Assembly: GCA_003509545.1 (NCBI GenBank) | Contig: DOLC01000124.1 | Coordinates: 1 to 38,915, forward strand | Direction: 5' to 3' | Source: Peptococcaceae bacterium | GTDB taxonomy: Bacteria > Bacillota > DSM-521 > Neomoorellales > Neomoorellaceae | DNA: 38,915 bases | Part shown: positions 7,924 to 16,462 of the stretch, one piece after another | Layout: every line of letters begins with the position of its first letter | How positions within the stretch are numbered: position 1 is the first letter of the stretch | The notes under the pieces: model-generated | Told to the model about the DNA's origin: nothing | The model's database searches: none | Seen by the model: the letters and a program-made list of their open reading frames with translations, nothing else | Position numbers and translations under genes: made by a program

Positions 7924-8009
7924 CCTTTCCTTTCTCTCCTTTCCGGCCCTCGATGATAGATATCTTTCGACAGATAACCTGCGAATCCTGCCAGATAGGG
8001 CCTCTTGCT

Positions 8010-9041
8010 TTAAATTTGGCGGCCAGGCTTCTTCAAGCACCGCCGGAGCCCTCCGGCCACCAGGAACAGGAGGACGACATAACCGAAGAAGGGATAGAAA
8101 TAGGCCACGAGGCGGGCAAAGCCCAGGCCGGAAGCGGGCAGGGCCAGCCCCACGATTATCAGTCCCGCCAAGGGCACCGGGAGGGCGCCTCCCCGGACCA
8201 GGCGCTCCGCCAGGCCGAAGGCCGAGGTTACGGCGCTGGTAACCATGGCCGTCCAGAGGTTAAGGACGTAAAAGCCTTGCCACCACGGCCCCAGGCGGCG
8301 TACAAGGTGTAGCACGGGTACGGAAGCCGCCGCCTCTCCAGGGCCCAGCCTTCCGAGGGCCATGGCCAGGACCAGGGCGGTAAATCCCAAGACAAGGCCG
8401 CCGCAGAAGGCTCCCCATTTTCCCCCCTCATGGGCGGGCAGGGAGGTAAACAGGACGACAACGCCCATCATATTATAAGCCACGTAAAGGAATCCGTTGA
8501 GAATCCAGTTGGCCGCCAGGAGAGGAGATCGCCCCGGCAGCGGAGGGGGCCAGGACCCCTGGAGATTGTCCAGACCCAGGAAAAGTAGATAAGCTATTAG
8601 GACGGGCACCAGGACCCCGTTGATGATCAGCACCCCGCGGCTGCGGCCCGCCACCGCCGCAAGGGTGAGAACGGCCGCCGCGGCGCTTCCTGCCCAGCTC
8701 GGCAGGCCCAGGTATTCCCGGACGACGGCCCCGGCGCCGGCCAGCATTATCACCAGGGTGCCGAAGAGGAAGGCCATGAGGATGGCGTCGGCCAGGCCCC
8801 CGGCCCTGCCTAAAAGGGGATCCAGTAAGTCGCGGTAGGACCGGGTACCCAGCCGGCAGGCCAAACTGCGCAAAAAAAACCCGCCTAGGGCGAAGAGAGC
8901 CGTGGTGAGGAGGAGGGCGGGTGCGGCCCGGGGCCCTAGGATCAGGAAAAATTGCGCCAGCTCTTGTCCCGTGGCAAAACCTGCGCCTATCACCGCCCCT
9001 ATATACGCGCAGGCCACGGCGGCCTCTGCCCACCACCGCAA
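8010..9041 (-). CDS. YkvI family membrane protein (APC/LeuT-fold)
   Basis: A 343-residue integral membrane protein with about ten hydrophobic segments. The first helix reads YIGAVIGAGFATGQELAQFF, the hallmark of the YkvI family, which resembles LeuT-fold transporters; the unwound GAGFATGQE segment probably lines a substrate site. Substrate is unknown. Start is TTG (MRWWAEAAV) with a G-rich stretch, GGGGGGCGATTTC, before it. It probably shares a transcript with the GerMN lipoprotein gene downstream and is divergent from yyaC. Confidence 0.82.
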   Translation of the reverse strand: MRWWAEAAVACAYIGAVIGAGFATGQELAQFFLILGPRAAPALLLTTALFALGGFFLRSLACRLGTRSYRDLLDPLLGRAGGLADAILMAFLFGTLVIMLAGAGAVVREYLGLPSWAGSAAAAVLTLAAVAGRSRGVLIINGVLVPVLIAYLLFLGLDNLQGSWPPPLPGRSPLLAANWILNGFLYVAYNMMGVVVLFTSLPAHEGGKWGAFCGGLVLGFTALVLAMALGRLGPGEAAASVPVLHLVRRLGPWWQGFYVLNLWTAMVTSAVTSAFGLAERLVRGGALPVPLAGLIIVGLALPASGLGFARLVAYFYPFFGYVVLLFLVAGGLRRCLKKPGRQI

Positions 9042-9197
9042 GAAATCGCCCCCCGCCCGCCTTAAGATCAGGGCCCGGGTTAAGAACTGTAGCCAGGAGG
9101 CGTGCCGGCCCGAGGGAGGAGCCGGCCTCCCCCGGGCCCCCTGGGGGTTTTCCCGGCCGGGCCTTCACTATATTCTACGCCGCCGGATGCCAAAAGA

Positions 9198-9225
9198 GTA
9201 TAAAAAAACCCGGAGCGGCATATAC
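9198..9225 (+). promoter_or_regulatory. Weak forespore-type promoter candidate for yyaC
   Basis: GTATA (9198-9202), a 16-bp spacer and CATATAC (9219-9225) loosely resemble sigma-F/sigma-G promoters. The -35 half fits well and the -10 half poorly. The idea is supported by yyaC being a sporulation gene in Bacillus, but the sequence match alone is weak. Confidence 0.25.
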
Positions 9226-9257
9226 TCTAGGCGCGAGATTATGGCAGGAGGTTGGTT

Positions 9258-9893
9258 ATGCTTAGTTTCCCGTTTCTAGCCCGCAGCCCATCCACAGAAC
9301 CCCATCCCCCGGCCAAGGTAAAATACCACTACCAGGACCCCCTAGTCGTGGAAAAACTGAGTGAGGCCCTCCAGGAGTACCTCCTCCGCCTCAATCCTCC
9401 CCCTGCCCGTCCGCTGGTAGTGGTGGGCATCGGTACGGACCGCTCTACCGGGGACAGCCTCGGTCCGCTGGTAGGGAGCAAACTGGCGGCCTTTCCGGAC
9501 CTCCCGGCGGCGGTCTACGGCACCCTGGAGGACCCGGTCCATGCCAGCAATCTCAAGGAAAAGCTGGAACTCATCACCGCCACCTTCGGCAATCCCTTTA
9601 TTATGGCCATCGATGCCTGCCTGGGTCATTCGGAGAATGTGGGGAACATTACCCTGGCCCCGGGAGCCCTGAAACCCGGGGCGGGGGTGAACAAAAACTT
9701 ACCGGCCGTGGGGGACCTCCACTTCACCGGTATTGTAAACGTGGGCGGCTATATGGAATACTTCGTCCTCCAGAACACCCGCCTCAGCCTGGTCATGCGT
9801 ATGGCCGACCAGATTGCCATGGCCATCTACCGGGGTATCCGCCGCCGTCACGGCCTGGAGGACGACCTCCCCGCCGCCCAGGGCTTTCAGTAG
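9258..9893 (+). CDS. yyaC: Spore protease-related protein YyaC
   Basis: A 211-residue protein of the YyaC family, related to the germination protease GPR. Signature stretches: VVVGIGTDRSTGDSLGPLVG (about 53-72), YGTLEDPVHASNL (88-100), and FIMAIDACLGHSENVGNI. The two acidic residues expected for a GPR-like site (Asp in GTDRSTGDS and in AIDACLG) are visible. The ATG at 9258 has AGGAGG at a spacing of 6, so it is preferred over the TTG two codons upstream. It ends 2 bp from the stop of the convergent phosphoribosyltransferase gene. Genes of this family commonly sit near parA/parB in Firmicutes. Confidence 0.92.
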   Translation: MLSFPFLARSPSTEPHPPAKVKYHYQDPLVVEKLSEALQEYLLRLNPPPARPLVVVGIGTDRSTGDSLGPLVGSKLAAFPDLPAAVYGTLEDPVHASNLKEKLELITATFGNPFIMAIDACLGHSENVGNITLAPGALKPGAGVNKNLPAVGDLHFTGIVNVGGYMEYFVLQNTRLSLVMRMADQIAMAIYRGIRRRHGLEDDLPAAQGFQ

Positions 9894-9895
9894 TT

Positions 9896-10528
9896 TCAGT
9901 AGGGCACGGCGAGGATGGCCAATACCTCTTCATCGTCCACCTGGGGAAACCGCCGGTAAAACTGGCCTACGGCATAAAAGGGCTCCGGGGTGGCCAGGCA
10001 CACCGCCCGGGCCACCAGCGGTTTAAGGCGGGCGACGGTATCCGGCGGAGCCACGGGCACGGCCAGAACCAGTTCCCGGGGCTCGTCCTCCTTCAGGGAG
10101 GCCAGAGCGGCTTCCATGGTGAGGCCGGTGGCCAGGCCGTCGTCCACGACCACCACGGTGCGGCCCTTAATCCGGGGAGGGGCTTTTTCTCCACGGTATA
10201 CACGGGTCCGGCGCCGAATTTCCCGGAGTTCTCCCGCCACCGCTTCCTTTAGCTCCTGCCTTTTGAGCCCCAGGGCCCTCATGAGGCCTTCGTTATAGAT
10301 CACCGTACCGTCGGGCGCCACGGCGGCCACCGCCAGCTCCGGATTCCCCGGGGCCCCTACTTTGCGGGGGATAATTACGTCTAACTCCGCCCCCAGGGCC
10401 GCGGCTATGGGGCGGGCCACCACCACCCCTCCGCGGGGAACGGCCAGCACCAACACATCCCGGCCGGCATATTCCTTTAAGGGGGCGGCCAGTTTTTCCC
10501 CTGCCTCCTGCCGGTCCTCGAAGAGCAT
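9896..10528 (-). CDS. Phosphoribosyltransferase-family protein
   Basis: A 210-residue type I phosphoribosyltransferase fold. The PRPP-binding loop VVVVDDGLATGLTM is at about 124-137; VPRGGVVVARPIA (30-42) and VIIPRKVGAPGNPELAVAAVA (51-71) are typical of the stand-alone subgroup often fused to dienelactone hydrolases elsewhere. The substrate base is unknown and a regulatory or hydrolytic role is also possible. ATG start with AGGGGGGA upstream. It follows the DUF4446 gene at 95 bp on the same strand. Confidence 0.85.
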   Translation of the reverse strand: MLFEDRQEAGEKLAAPLKEYAGRDVLVLAVPRGGVVVARPIAAALGAELDVIIPRKVGAPGNPELAVAAVAPDGTVIYNEGLMRALGLKRQELKEAVAGELREIRRRTRVYRGEKAPPRIKGRTVVVVDDGLATGLTMEAALASLKEDEPRELVLAVPVAPPDTVARLKPLVARAVCLATPEPFYAVGQFYRRFPQVDDEEVLAILAVPY

Positions 10529-10623
10529 AATTCGGTCCCCCCTATTTCAATCCTTTTCCCTTTCCGGCGTAGGGCGCATGTGCCCCCTTCCTACATATTT
10601 TCTCCGGATCCGCCTTTTTTCCC

Positions 10624-11127
10624 TCACTCGGTTACCAGGCCTAGGGCGATTTCCAGGGCCTTCTCTTCTTCCTCGCTCAGGCGATGCAGGGCTTTAGCCC
10701 GCTTTACCGGCTTCAGAAATATCCTGGTTTCGTCCCGGGCATATAAACTCGTAAGGATGAAACCGTCTCCTCCCTTGGAGAGAACTGCCAGGGCAAAGCT
10801 CAGGTCGCTGCCGGTATCCGGGAAAGCGTTAAAGCGTACCATACCGACCCGGCAAAGGGTGCCCTCCAGGTACTGGAGAATGTCGGCCATCTTTTCCTCC
10901 ATGCGGTCTACCGTATCCTTTACCTCTTTGATATCCCGGAAGCGCTCCAGGACCGTCGCCAGTTCCTGCCCGTCACCCGTCCCGGCCAGGCGTTTGAAGC
11001 GGGAGTCCAGCCGCCGTACTTCCGCCCGCAGGGAAAGGGTGAGGAGCAGCAGGACGGCGGCGAAAACAAGCCCGGCGACGGCAGCGTACGGTAGGTAGGG
11101 AGTTAATAAGTCCATCAAGGGTTCCAA
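10624..11127 (-). CDS. DUF4446 family membrane-anchored protein
   Basis: A 167-residue protein: one N-terminal transmembrane helix (about 12-32), a charged coiled-coil-like segment (35-85), and a C-terminal domain with VRFNAFPDTGSDLSFALAVL and FILTSLYARDETRIFLKPV. These match the DUF4446 pattern (YDAF...GGDLSFSLALL...REESR). The function is unknown; the family is typically found near parB in Firmicutes, as here. TTG at 11127 is chosen because AGGTGGTGAG lies upstream; ATG at 11115 is an alternative. Confidence 0.85.
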   Translation of the reverse strand: MEPLMDLLTPYLPYAAVAGLVFAAVLLLLTLSLRAEVRRLDSRFKRLAGTGDGQELATVLERFRDIKEVKDTVDRMEEKMADILQYLEGTLCRVGMVRFNAFPDTGSDLSFALAVLSKGGDGFILTSLYARDETRIFLKPVKRAKALHRLSEEEEKALEIALGLVTE

Positions 11128-11668
11128 ATCTTCTCACCACCTGCTTCTCGTCTGAGATTGGGCTTTGGGCGCAATACCCGCCGTCCAGTTTAAATTCCAC
11201 ACCGGCGGGCCATTTCCTTTTTTGACTTTTTCGTCCCGGCCAGAACCGGCCTTCCGGCGGTTAATCGGAAACTCCACCCCGAAAATAACTTCCCTCCAGG
11301 CCGGCATTGTTTTTGGTCGCTAAGTGGTCCTCGCGGATCAGCCTACGGCTTAAGCCTCGGGCTCGGGCGGGATTCCCGGCCTATTCAGCATCCCTGCTTC
11401 AGAGGCCGGCCTCGGACTTCCTGTCCTCGGCCCCGCCCTCCCTCCTCGACTTCGCCAAGGCTGCTCATCCGCTCGGACCAAATCGCCGGCTCAAGAGAAA
11501 TGCCGGCCCGTTGTTTTCATCCTTCTGCCGGTGCCGCTCGGCGGCAGGAACGTCTGCCCCTCATTTCCCGGTTCCTCCGTGCCGTAAGACGGTAAAGGCC
11601 GCTGCGTCAGCAGCATTGACATTCCTTCCGCCCCTGGGATATGATCAGTGGCAAAAAGGGGGAAAAAT
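11128..11668. other. 540-bp gene-free region upstream of larE
   Basis: This stretch lies between the divergent DUF4446 and larE genes. It holds the inverted repeat copy C (11305-11530) and, next to it, short inverted repeats such as GCCGGC at 11485-11490 and 11502-11506. No promoter matching consensus was clear for either gene, and no protein-like reading frame was found. Confidence 0.6.
11305..11530 (-). repeat. Structured intergenic repeat, copy C (inverted, diverged)
   Basis: Read on the minus strand, this copy aligns with the edge repeats: CCGAGGACAGGAAGTCCGAGG, GGCCGGCC, CTGAAGCAGGGATGC, AGGCCGG, then GAATCCCGCCCGAGCCCGAGGC. The helix that is CCGGCA/TGCCGG in copy A is CCGGCCT (11382-11376) with AGGCCGG (11409-11403) here. 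The first hairpin is GGAC/GTCC (11414-11417 and 11423-11426). The sequence is considerably diverged, but pairing is kept. The boundaries are approximate. Confidence 0.65.
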
Positions 11669-12502
11669 ATGCTTCCGGGAGAACTGGCCGCGAAGCTGGA
11701 GCGATTGAAGGAGGAGATCTCGAACCTGGGAAGTGTCCTGGTGGCCTTCTCCGGCGGGGTGGACAGCACCCTCCTGCTGCGGGTGGCCCTAGAGGCGGCA
11801 CCTCGGGTCCTGGGCGTCACCGCCGTTTCCCCCACCTATCCTCCGGAAGAGGTGGAGCAGGCCCGGGAATTGGCCCGGGAATTGGGGGCGGAGCATTTGG
11901 TCGTGGAAACCAGGGAAATGGAGAACCCGTCCTTTACTTCCAATCCCGCCGACCGGTGCTATCATTGTAAGAGTGAACTCTTCGCCCTTCTGAAGGATAT
12001 CGCCTCCTCCCGGGGCCTGGCGGCCGTCCTGGACGGCACCAATGCCAGCGATACCGGCGACTACCGGCCGGGGATGCGGGCTGCCCAGGCCCACGGAGTG
12101 AGGAGCCCCCTCCTGGAGGTGGGCCTCACCAAGGAGGAGGTACGGCAGCTTTCCCGTTACTACGGCCTGCCTACGTGGGACAAACCCTCCATGGCCTGCC
12201 TTTCCTCCCGCATACCTTACGGGGAACCCATCACCAGGGAAAAAATAGCCCAGATACAGGCCGGAGAGGCCTTCCTGCGCGGGTTGGGGCTCCGGGAAGT
12301 GCGCCTGCGCCACCACGGCACCTTGGCCCGGTTGGAGGTGGAGGCCGCCGCCCTTCCCTTCCTTGTGGGCCCGGGGGTGCGGGAGAGGGTCGTCGCCGCC
12401 CTTAAAGACCTCGGCTTTACTTATATAACCCTGGATGTGGAGGGCTACCGGACCGGGAGCATGAACGAGGTCCTGCCCTCCACCGGGAAGGGGGAATTCT
12501 GA
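11669..12502 (+). CDS. larE: Nickel-pincer cofactor biosynthesis sulfur transferase LarE
   Basis: A 277-residue PP-loop ATP pyrophosphatase-type enzyme that adds sulfur to the pyridinium carboxylates of the nickel-pincer nucleotide cofactor used by lactate racemase and relatives. The PP-loop SGGVDST is at 28-34. Cysteines at 97 and 100 (CYHC) and at 177 (SMACLSSR) form a three-cysteine set, suggesting the version that holds a [4Fe-4S] cluster rather than the one sacrificing its own cysteine; this is inferred. ATG 11669 follows AGGGGG at a spacing of about 7; a GTG at 11648 is the longer alternative. larC follows 1 bp after its stop. Confidence 0.93.
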   Translation: MLPGELAAKLERLKEEISNLGSVLVAFSGGVDSTLLLRVALEAAPRVLGVTAVSPTYPPEEVEQARELARELGAEHLVVETREMENPSFTSNPADRCYHCKSELFALLKDIASSRGLAAVLDGTNASDTGDYRPGMRAAQAHGVRSPLLEVGLTKEEVRQLSRYYGLPTWDKPSMACLSSRIPYGEPITREKIAQIQAGEAFLRGLGLREVRLRHHGTLARLEVEAAALPFLVGPGVRERVVAALKDLGFTYITLDVEGYRTGSMNEVLPSTGKGEF

Positions 12503-12503
12503 A

Positions 12504-13715
12504 GTGAAGGTGGCCTATTTTGACTGCTTCTCCGGCATTAGCGGGGATATGTGCCTGGGCGCCCTCCTAGCCTGCGGCCTCCCGGCAGAGGAACTTAAGG
12601 CCGGGCTGGCATCCCTGCCCCTTAAGGGCTGGGACCTTGAGGTCCGGCCCTCCAGGCAGCACGGCCTGGTCGGCACCGACGTCCTCGTAAAAGTGGAGGA
12701 ACCCCAGCCCCACCGCCACCTGGCGGAGGTGGTGCAGATTATCGATTCGTCTTCGCTGCCCCCGGAAGTAAAGGAGAAAACGGCCGCCGTTTTCAGGCGT
12801 TTGGCAACGGCCGAGGCCCGGGTCCACGGCACCGAGCCCGACCAGGTGCACTTCCACGAGGTGGGCGCCGTGGACGCCATCGTGGATATCGTGGGGACCT
12901 GCTGGGGCCTCCATGCCCTGGGGGTGGAACAAGTGTACGCATCGCCCCTTCCCCTGGGATCGGGCTCGGTGCGGTGCAGCCACGGCCATCTACCGGTCCC
13001 GGCGCCGGCCACCGTATACCTCCTGGAGGGTTGTCCCGTGTACGGGTCCGACCTCCAGGCTGAGCTGGTAACACCCACCGGCGCCGCCCTCATTACCACC
13101 CTCGCCCGGGCCTTCGGGCCCCCGCCTGCCATGGAGCTCCAGGCGTGCGGCTACGGGGCGGGAAAGACGGCCCTGCCGCGGCCTAACTTTCTGCGCCTCC
13201 TCATAGGCGAATCTGTAGGGGAACGCAGGGTAACTGAGAAGGTGATGGTGGTGGAGACCACCGTTGACGATATGAACCCGGAGTTCCTGCCCTACCTCTT
13301 AGAGCAGCTCCTCTCCGCCGGGGCCGTTGACGCCTTTTTCGCTCCCGTGTACATGAAGAAGGGGCGTCCGGGGGTAGTCGTCACCGCCCTCTGCTCCGGG
13401 GATGCCCTCCCGAAAATTGCCTCCGTCCTTTTCCGCCATTCCACCACCCTGGGAGTCCGCATCCGTACGGAAGACCGGGTGGTGGTCCCCAGGGAAATAG
13501 TAACCGTCCAGACGCCCTACGGCCCGGTAGAGGTTAAATGGGGCGCCCCGCCCGATGGTGCCGGGGGGCAGACATTCTTTAATGTGGCCCCCGAATTCGA
13601 ATCCTGCCGCCGCGTCGCCGAAAGCCGGGGCGTGCCCCTTAAGGAAGTTTACCTGGCGGCCCTGGCAGCCGCCCGGTCCCAGGGTCCGCCGCCCGGCCTC
13701 GTGCGTCGAGATTAG
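12504..13715 (+). CDS. larC: Nickel insertion protein LarC (single, unfused-frame form)
   Basis: A 403-residue protein that inserts nickel into the pincer nucleotide in a CTP-dependent cyclometallation. The start MKVAYFDCFSGISGDM is diagnostic; HFHEVGAVDAIVDIVG (about 116-131) and VVETTVDDMNPEF are further family blocks. The whole protein is in one frame, whereas Lactobacillus plantarum makes it from two frames by frameshifting. GTG start, one base after larE, with AGGGGG upstream. larA and larB are not in the window. The pair points toward the replication origin, against most neighbours. Confidence 0.93.
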   Translation: MKVAYFDCFSGISGDMCLGALLACGLPAEELKAGLASLPLKGWDLEVRPSRQHGLVGTDVLVKVEEPQPHRHLAEVVQIIDSSSLPPEVKEKTAAVFRRLATAEARVHGTEPDQVHFHEVGAVDAIVDIVGTCWGLHALGVEQVYASPLPLGSGSVRCSHGHLPVPAPATVYLLEGCPVYGSDLQAELVTPTGAALITTLARAFGPPPAMELQACGYGAGKTALPRPNFLRLLIGESVGERRVTEKVMVVETTVDDMNPEFLPYLLEQLLSAGAVDAFFAPVYMKKGRPGVVVTALCSGDALPKIASVLFRHSTTLGVRIRTEDRVVVPREIVTVQTPYGPVEVKWGAPPDGAGGQTFFNVAPEFESCRRVAESRGVPLKEVYLAALAAARSQGPPPGLVRRD

Positions 13716-13763
13716 TTTTAGCCCGCAACGGTTTCCCCCTGCCGCGAAGAGCCGGACGACTCC

Positions 13764-13808
13764 AAACCCCGGCCCGAGGGGTGTTCGCCTGCCCTTGGGC
13801 CGGGGTTT
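13764..13808 (+). terminator. Hairpin after larC, probable terminator
   Basis: AAACCCCGGCCCGAGGG (13764-13780) pairs with CCCTTGGGCCGGGGTTT (13792-13808), 17 bp with one G-T pair and an 11-nt loop, starting 49 bp after the larC stop. There is no real T-run after it. Confidence 0.5.
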
Positions 13809-14037
13809 AGTGTCTGCTGAGGATGCTATTTCGTGAGGGACATCCGTACGTCTTACTTGGCAGCCCTAGGGCCGGGGATTGAAGGATTGTTTCCGGTGCC
13901 TTGAGGGAGCAGGTCTTGGCACGGCACCCGTTCGGCCGCCGTGCCCGGCAGGATTGTCGGGACATCGATAACCTTGGCGATCATTCGCTTCCGACCTCTG
14001 TATGTTTCACGTGAAACATAAATAAGGCCGTTCATTC
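13809..14037. other. Gene-free end of larC-parB interval
   Basis: Apart from parS at 14003-14018 I see no gene here. A 60-codon open frame on the minus strand (13853-14035) crosses parS and has no ribosome-binding site or recognisable protein, so it is not called. Confidence 0.55.
14003..14018. promoter_or_regulatory. parS: parS partition site
   Basis: TGTTTCACGTGAAACA is a perfect 16-bp palindrome and an exact match to the Firmicute parS consensus. It lies 20 bp beyond the parB stop codon. ParB (Spo0J) should load here and spread by CTP-dependent sliding, recruiting condensin near the origin. Only this copy was seen in the window. Confidence 0.97.
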
Positions 14038-14916
14038 CTAGTCCCTGCCCCTAAGTTCTTCGACCAGCCGGTTGAGGTCCTCCTCGCCGTAGAAATAAAT
14101 CTCAATTCGTCCCCCCTGGGGCAAGCGTCGTACCTTAACCACCGTTCCCAGTCTCTCCTCTAACGCCTCTTCGATCTCCGCCAGGGACCAATCTTCTTCT
14201 CGACCACCGGTGCTACTCCTACCGAGCCTCCCCGGGGACCGCCTCTCCTTGGCACCCTTCCCCTGCAGCTTACGCACCAGTTCTTCCACCTGACGGACGC
14301 TCAAATTATCCCGCGCTATCCGGGCGGCCAGTTCCACCTGAGAACCCTCATCCTCCAGGGTCAGCAAACCCCGGGCATGGCCGGCAGTGATCTCTCCCCG
14401 GCGGAGCATCTCCTGCACGGCCGAGGGCAACTGCAGGAGCCGCAGGGCATTGGCTATTACCGGGCGGCTCTTGCCCACCCGGGCGGCCACCTCCTCCTGG
14501 GTAAGGCCGTGTTCCTCGATGAGGGCCCGGTAGGCCCGGGCCTCCTCCAAGGGGTTGAGGTCCTCCCGTTGGAGATTCTCGATGAGGGCTACCTCGGCCA
14601 TCTCCCTCTCGTTGAGATCTCGTACCACGGCAGGAATCTCTTTGATACCGGCCAGGCGGCAGGCCCTCCAGCGCCGCTCACCGGCCACCAGCTCGTACAG
14701 GCCGTCAGCGCGGGGCCGGACCACCACCGGCTGGATGACCCCGTGCTGCCGGATGGAGGCCGCCAACTCTTCCAGCTTTTCCTGGTCGAATTCATCCCGC
14801 GGCTGGTGGCGCCCCGCTACAATGGCATCTACGGGGAGTTGCTGGATATCACCCCCGTCCGCCGTCCTTTCCGGCAAAAGGGCACCCAACCCCCGCCCTA
14901 ATCCCCTTTTAGCCAT
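14038..14916 (-). CDS. parB: Chromosome partitioning protein ParB (Spo0J)
   Basis: A 292-residue DNA-binding CTPase clamp. N-terminal GLGRGLGALLP is typical for binding ParA; the CTP-binding arginine patch GERRWRA is at 79-85; a helix-turn-helix (LTQEEVAARVGKSRPVIANAL) lies near 137-157. The C-terminal part from about 235 is the dimerisation domain. ATG start overlaps the parA stop by 8 bp and uses GGGAGGTGATGG inside parA. A parS site is just downstream. In spore formers this pair also controls entry into sporulation. Confidence 0.97.
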   Translation of the reverse strand: MAKRGLGRGLGALLPERTADGGDIQQLPVDAIVAGRHQPRDEFDQEKLEELAASIRQHGVIQPVVVRPRADGLYELVAGERRWRACRLAGIKEIPAVVRDLNEREMAEVALIENLQREDLNPLEEARAYRALIEEHGLTQEEVAARVGKSRPVIANALRLLQLPSAVQEMLRRGEITAGHARGLLTLEDEGSQVELAARIARDNLSVRQVEELVRKLQGKGAKERRSPGRLGRSSTGGREEDWSLAEIEEALEERLGTVVKVRRLPQGGRIEIYFYGEEDLNRLVEELRGRD

Positions 14917-15670
14917 GGGCCATCACCTCCCGGGCCAACTCCCTGTAGGCCTCGGCCCCCCGCGAACGGGGATCATAGGTCGTAATAGGCATTCCGTGGC
15001 TGGGAGCTTCAGAAAGCCTGACGTTGCGGGGAACAATGCTCCGGAACACCTTATCTCCAAAGTAGGCCTTGACCTCGTCTACAACCTGGAGGGATAGGTT
15101 CGTGCGGGGATCGAACATGGTGAGGACCACCCCTTCCAGCTCCAAACTGGGATTCAAGTGGCGGGCCACCAGCTGAACAGTATTCATTAGCTGGCCCAAT
15201 CCCTCGAGGGCGTAGTACTCGCACTGGATGGGTATCAGCACGCGGTCGGCCGCCGTAAGGGCATTAAGGGTGAGGAGGCCGAGGGAAGGCGGACAGTCGA
15301 TCAATATGTAATCGTAGGACTGCCGCACACTTTCCAGGGCGCGCCTCAGCTTCCCCTCCCGGGATACGGCCCCCACCAGCTCCACCTCCGCGCCCGCCAG
15401 CTCAATGGTCGCCGGGGCAACCTCCAGCCCGGAAATGGCAGTAGCCGTAATAACCCCTTCTACCGGAAGCCCTTCGATTAGGACATCGTACATGCAATGC
15501 TCCAGCCTAACCCTGTTGATTCCCAGGCCGCTGGTGGCATTCCCCTGGGGATCGATATCCACCAGGAGTACCCTTTTACCCGCCTCGGCCAGGGAAGCCC
15601 CTAGGTTAACCGCCGTGGTGGTTTTTCCTACCCCCCCTTTTTGATTGGCCACTGCAATAACCCTGCCCAT
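14909..15670 (-). CDS. parA: Chromosome partitioning ATPase ParA (Soj)
   Basis: A 253-residue deviant Walker A ATPase: KGGVGKTT at 11-18, VDIDPQGNATSGLG at about 37-50, and IDCPPSLGLLTLNAL (Walker B region). It binds DNA as an ATP dimer, positions ParB-parS complexes and, as Soj in Bacillus, regulates DnaA. ATG start with GAGAGGGAGAAGGGG upstream. It precedes parB in an overlapping pair and lies 78 bp after rsmG. Confidence 0.97.
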   Translation of the reverse strand: MGRVIAVANQKGGVGKTTTAVNLGASLAEAGKRVLLVDIDPQGNATSGLGINRVRLEHCMYDVLIEGLPVEGVITATAISGLEVAPATIELAGAEVELVGAVSREGKLRRALESVRQSYDYILIDCPPSLGLLTLNALTAADRVLIPIQCEYYALEGLGQLMNTVQLVARHLNPSLELEGVVLTMFDPRTNLSLQVVDEVKAYFGDKVFRSIVPRNVRLSEAPSHGMPITTYDPRSRGAEAYRELAREVMAHG

Positions 15671-15748
15671 ATCCCCTTCTCTCCCTCTCCACTAAGAATT
15701 CTACCTTCTACCTCTCCTAAGGCTACTATAACAGAATTCCAACCCTTC

Positions 15749-16462
15749 CTAAAGCGGTCTTTTCTCCGGGATCCCCGGCCGCCGGGGGTAGCGCGGATCC
15801 GTCCCGGCCCTCTTTACCACCACCACCAGCCGCCTCTCCTCCCCGCCCCACGGCAGCCGTCCACGCCACACCCTTTCCACCTCGCCGCCCAGCAGGACAA
15901 GGGCCCGGCCGGCCCTCAGGATCTCCTCCTCCGCCCGGGGGCCCTTATAGGCCACCACCCTGCCCCCTACTTTCACCAGGGGAAGGCAAAACTCCAGCAC
16001 CACGGCCAGTTCGGCCACCGCCCGGGCCGTGGCCAGGTCGAATCCCTCCCGAAATTGCTGGTGCCGGCCTATCTCCTCCGCCCGGGCCCATACACATCTT
16101 ATCCCCTCGAGGCCCAATTCCCGTACGGCCCAAGACAAAAATTCCGCCTTTTTCCTGGTGCCCTCCACCAGGGTTACCTGCAGATCGGGCCGGTATATCT
16201 TTAATACCATACCCGGCAGTCCGCCGCCGCTGCCAACATCTACCACCCTGGCCCCACGGGAAACCTTCACCGCAGCAAAAAGGAGCAGGGAATCCAGGAA
16301 GTGCTTGCGCCACAGCTCCCCCTCCTCCTTCACAGCCGTCAGATTCAGCTCCCGGTTCCTCTCCAGGAGGAGCCGACCAAAGGCGGAGAGGAGCCGCAGC
16401 TTCCGCCCTTCCAACTTCCATCCCTGCTCCTCTAAGAACGATCCCAGTTCTCTATCCTCCAT
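15749..16462 (-). CDS. rsmG: 16S rRNA (guanine527-N7)-methyltransferase RsmG (GidB)
   Basis: A 237-residue SAM-dependent methyltransferase that modifies G527 of 16S rRNA. The SAM motif VVDVGSGGGLPGM is at 73-85, NRELNLTAVKE (36-46) and HFLDSLLLF are family hallmarks, and FDLATARAVAEL matches the active-site region. The ATG shares one base with the mnmG stop (TGATG), so translation is probably coupled. The C-terminal tail is arginine- and proline-rich, slightly longer than usual. Confidence 0.96.
   Translation of the reverse strand: MEDRELGSFLEEQGWKLEGRKLRLLSAFGRLLLERNRELNLTAVKEEGELWRKHFLDSLLLFAAVKVSRGARVVDVGSGGGLPGMVLKIYRPDLQVTLVEGTRKKAEFLSWAVRELGLEGIRCVWARAEEIGRHQQFREGFDLATARAVAELAVVLEFCLPLVKVGGRVVAYKGPRAEEEILRAGRALVLLGGEVERVWRGRLPWGGEERRLVVVVKRAGTDPRYPRRPGIPEKRPL

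Noticed and set aside
13853..14035. 60-codon minus-strand frame between larC and parB
   Set aside because: It runs through the parS palindrome, has no ribosome-binding site and no family resemblance.
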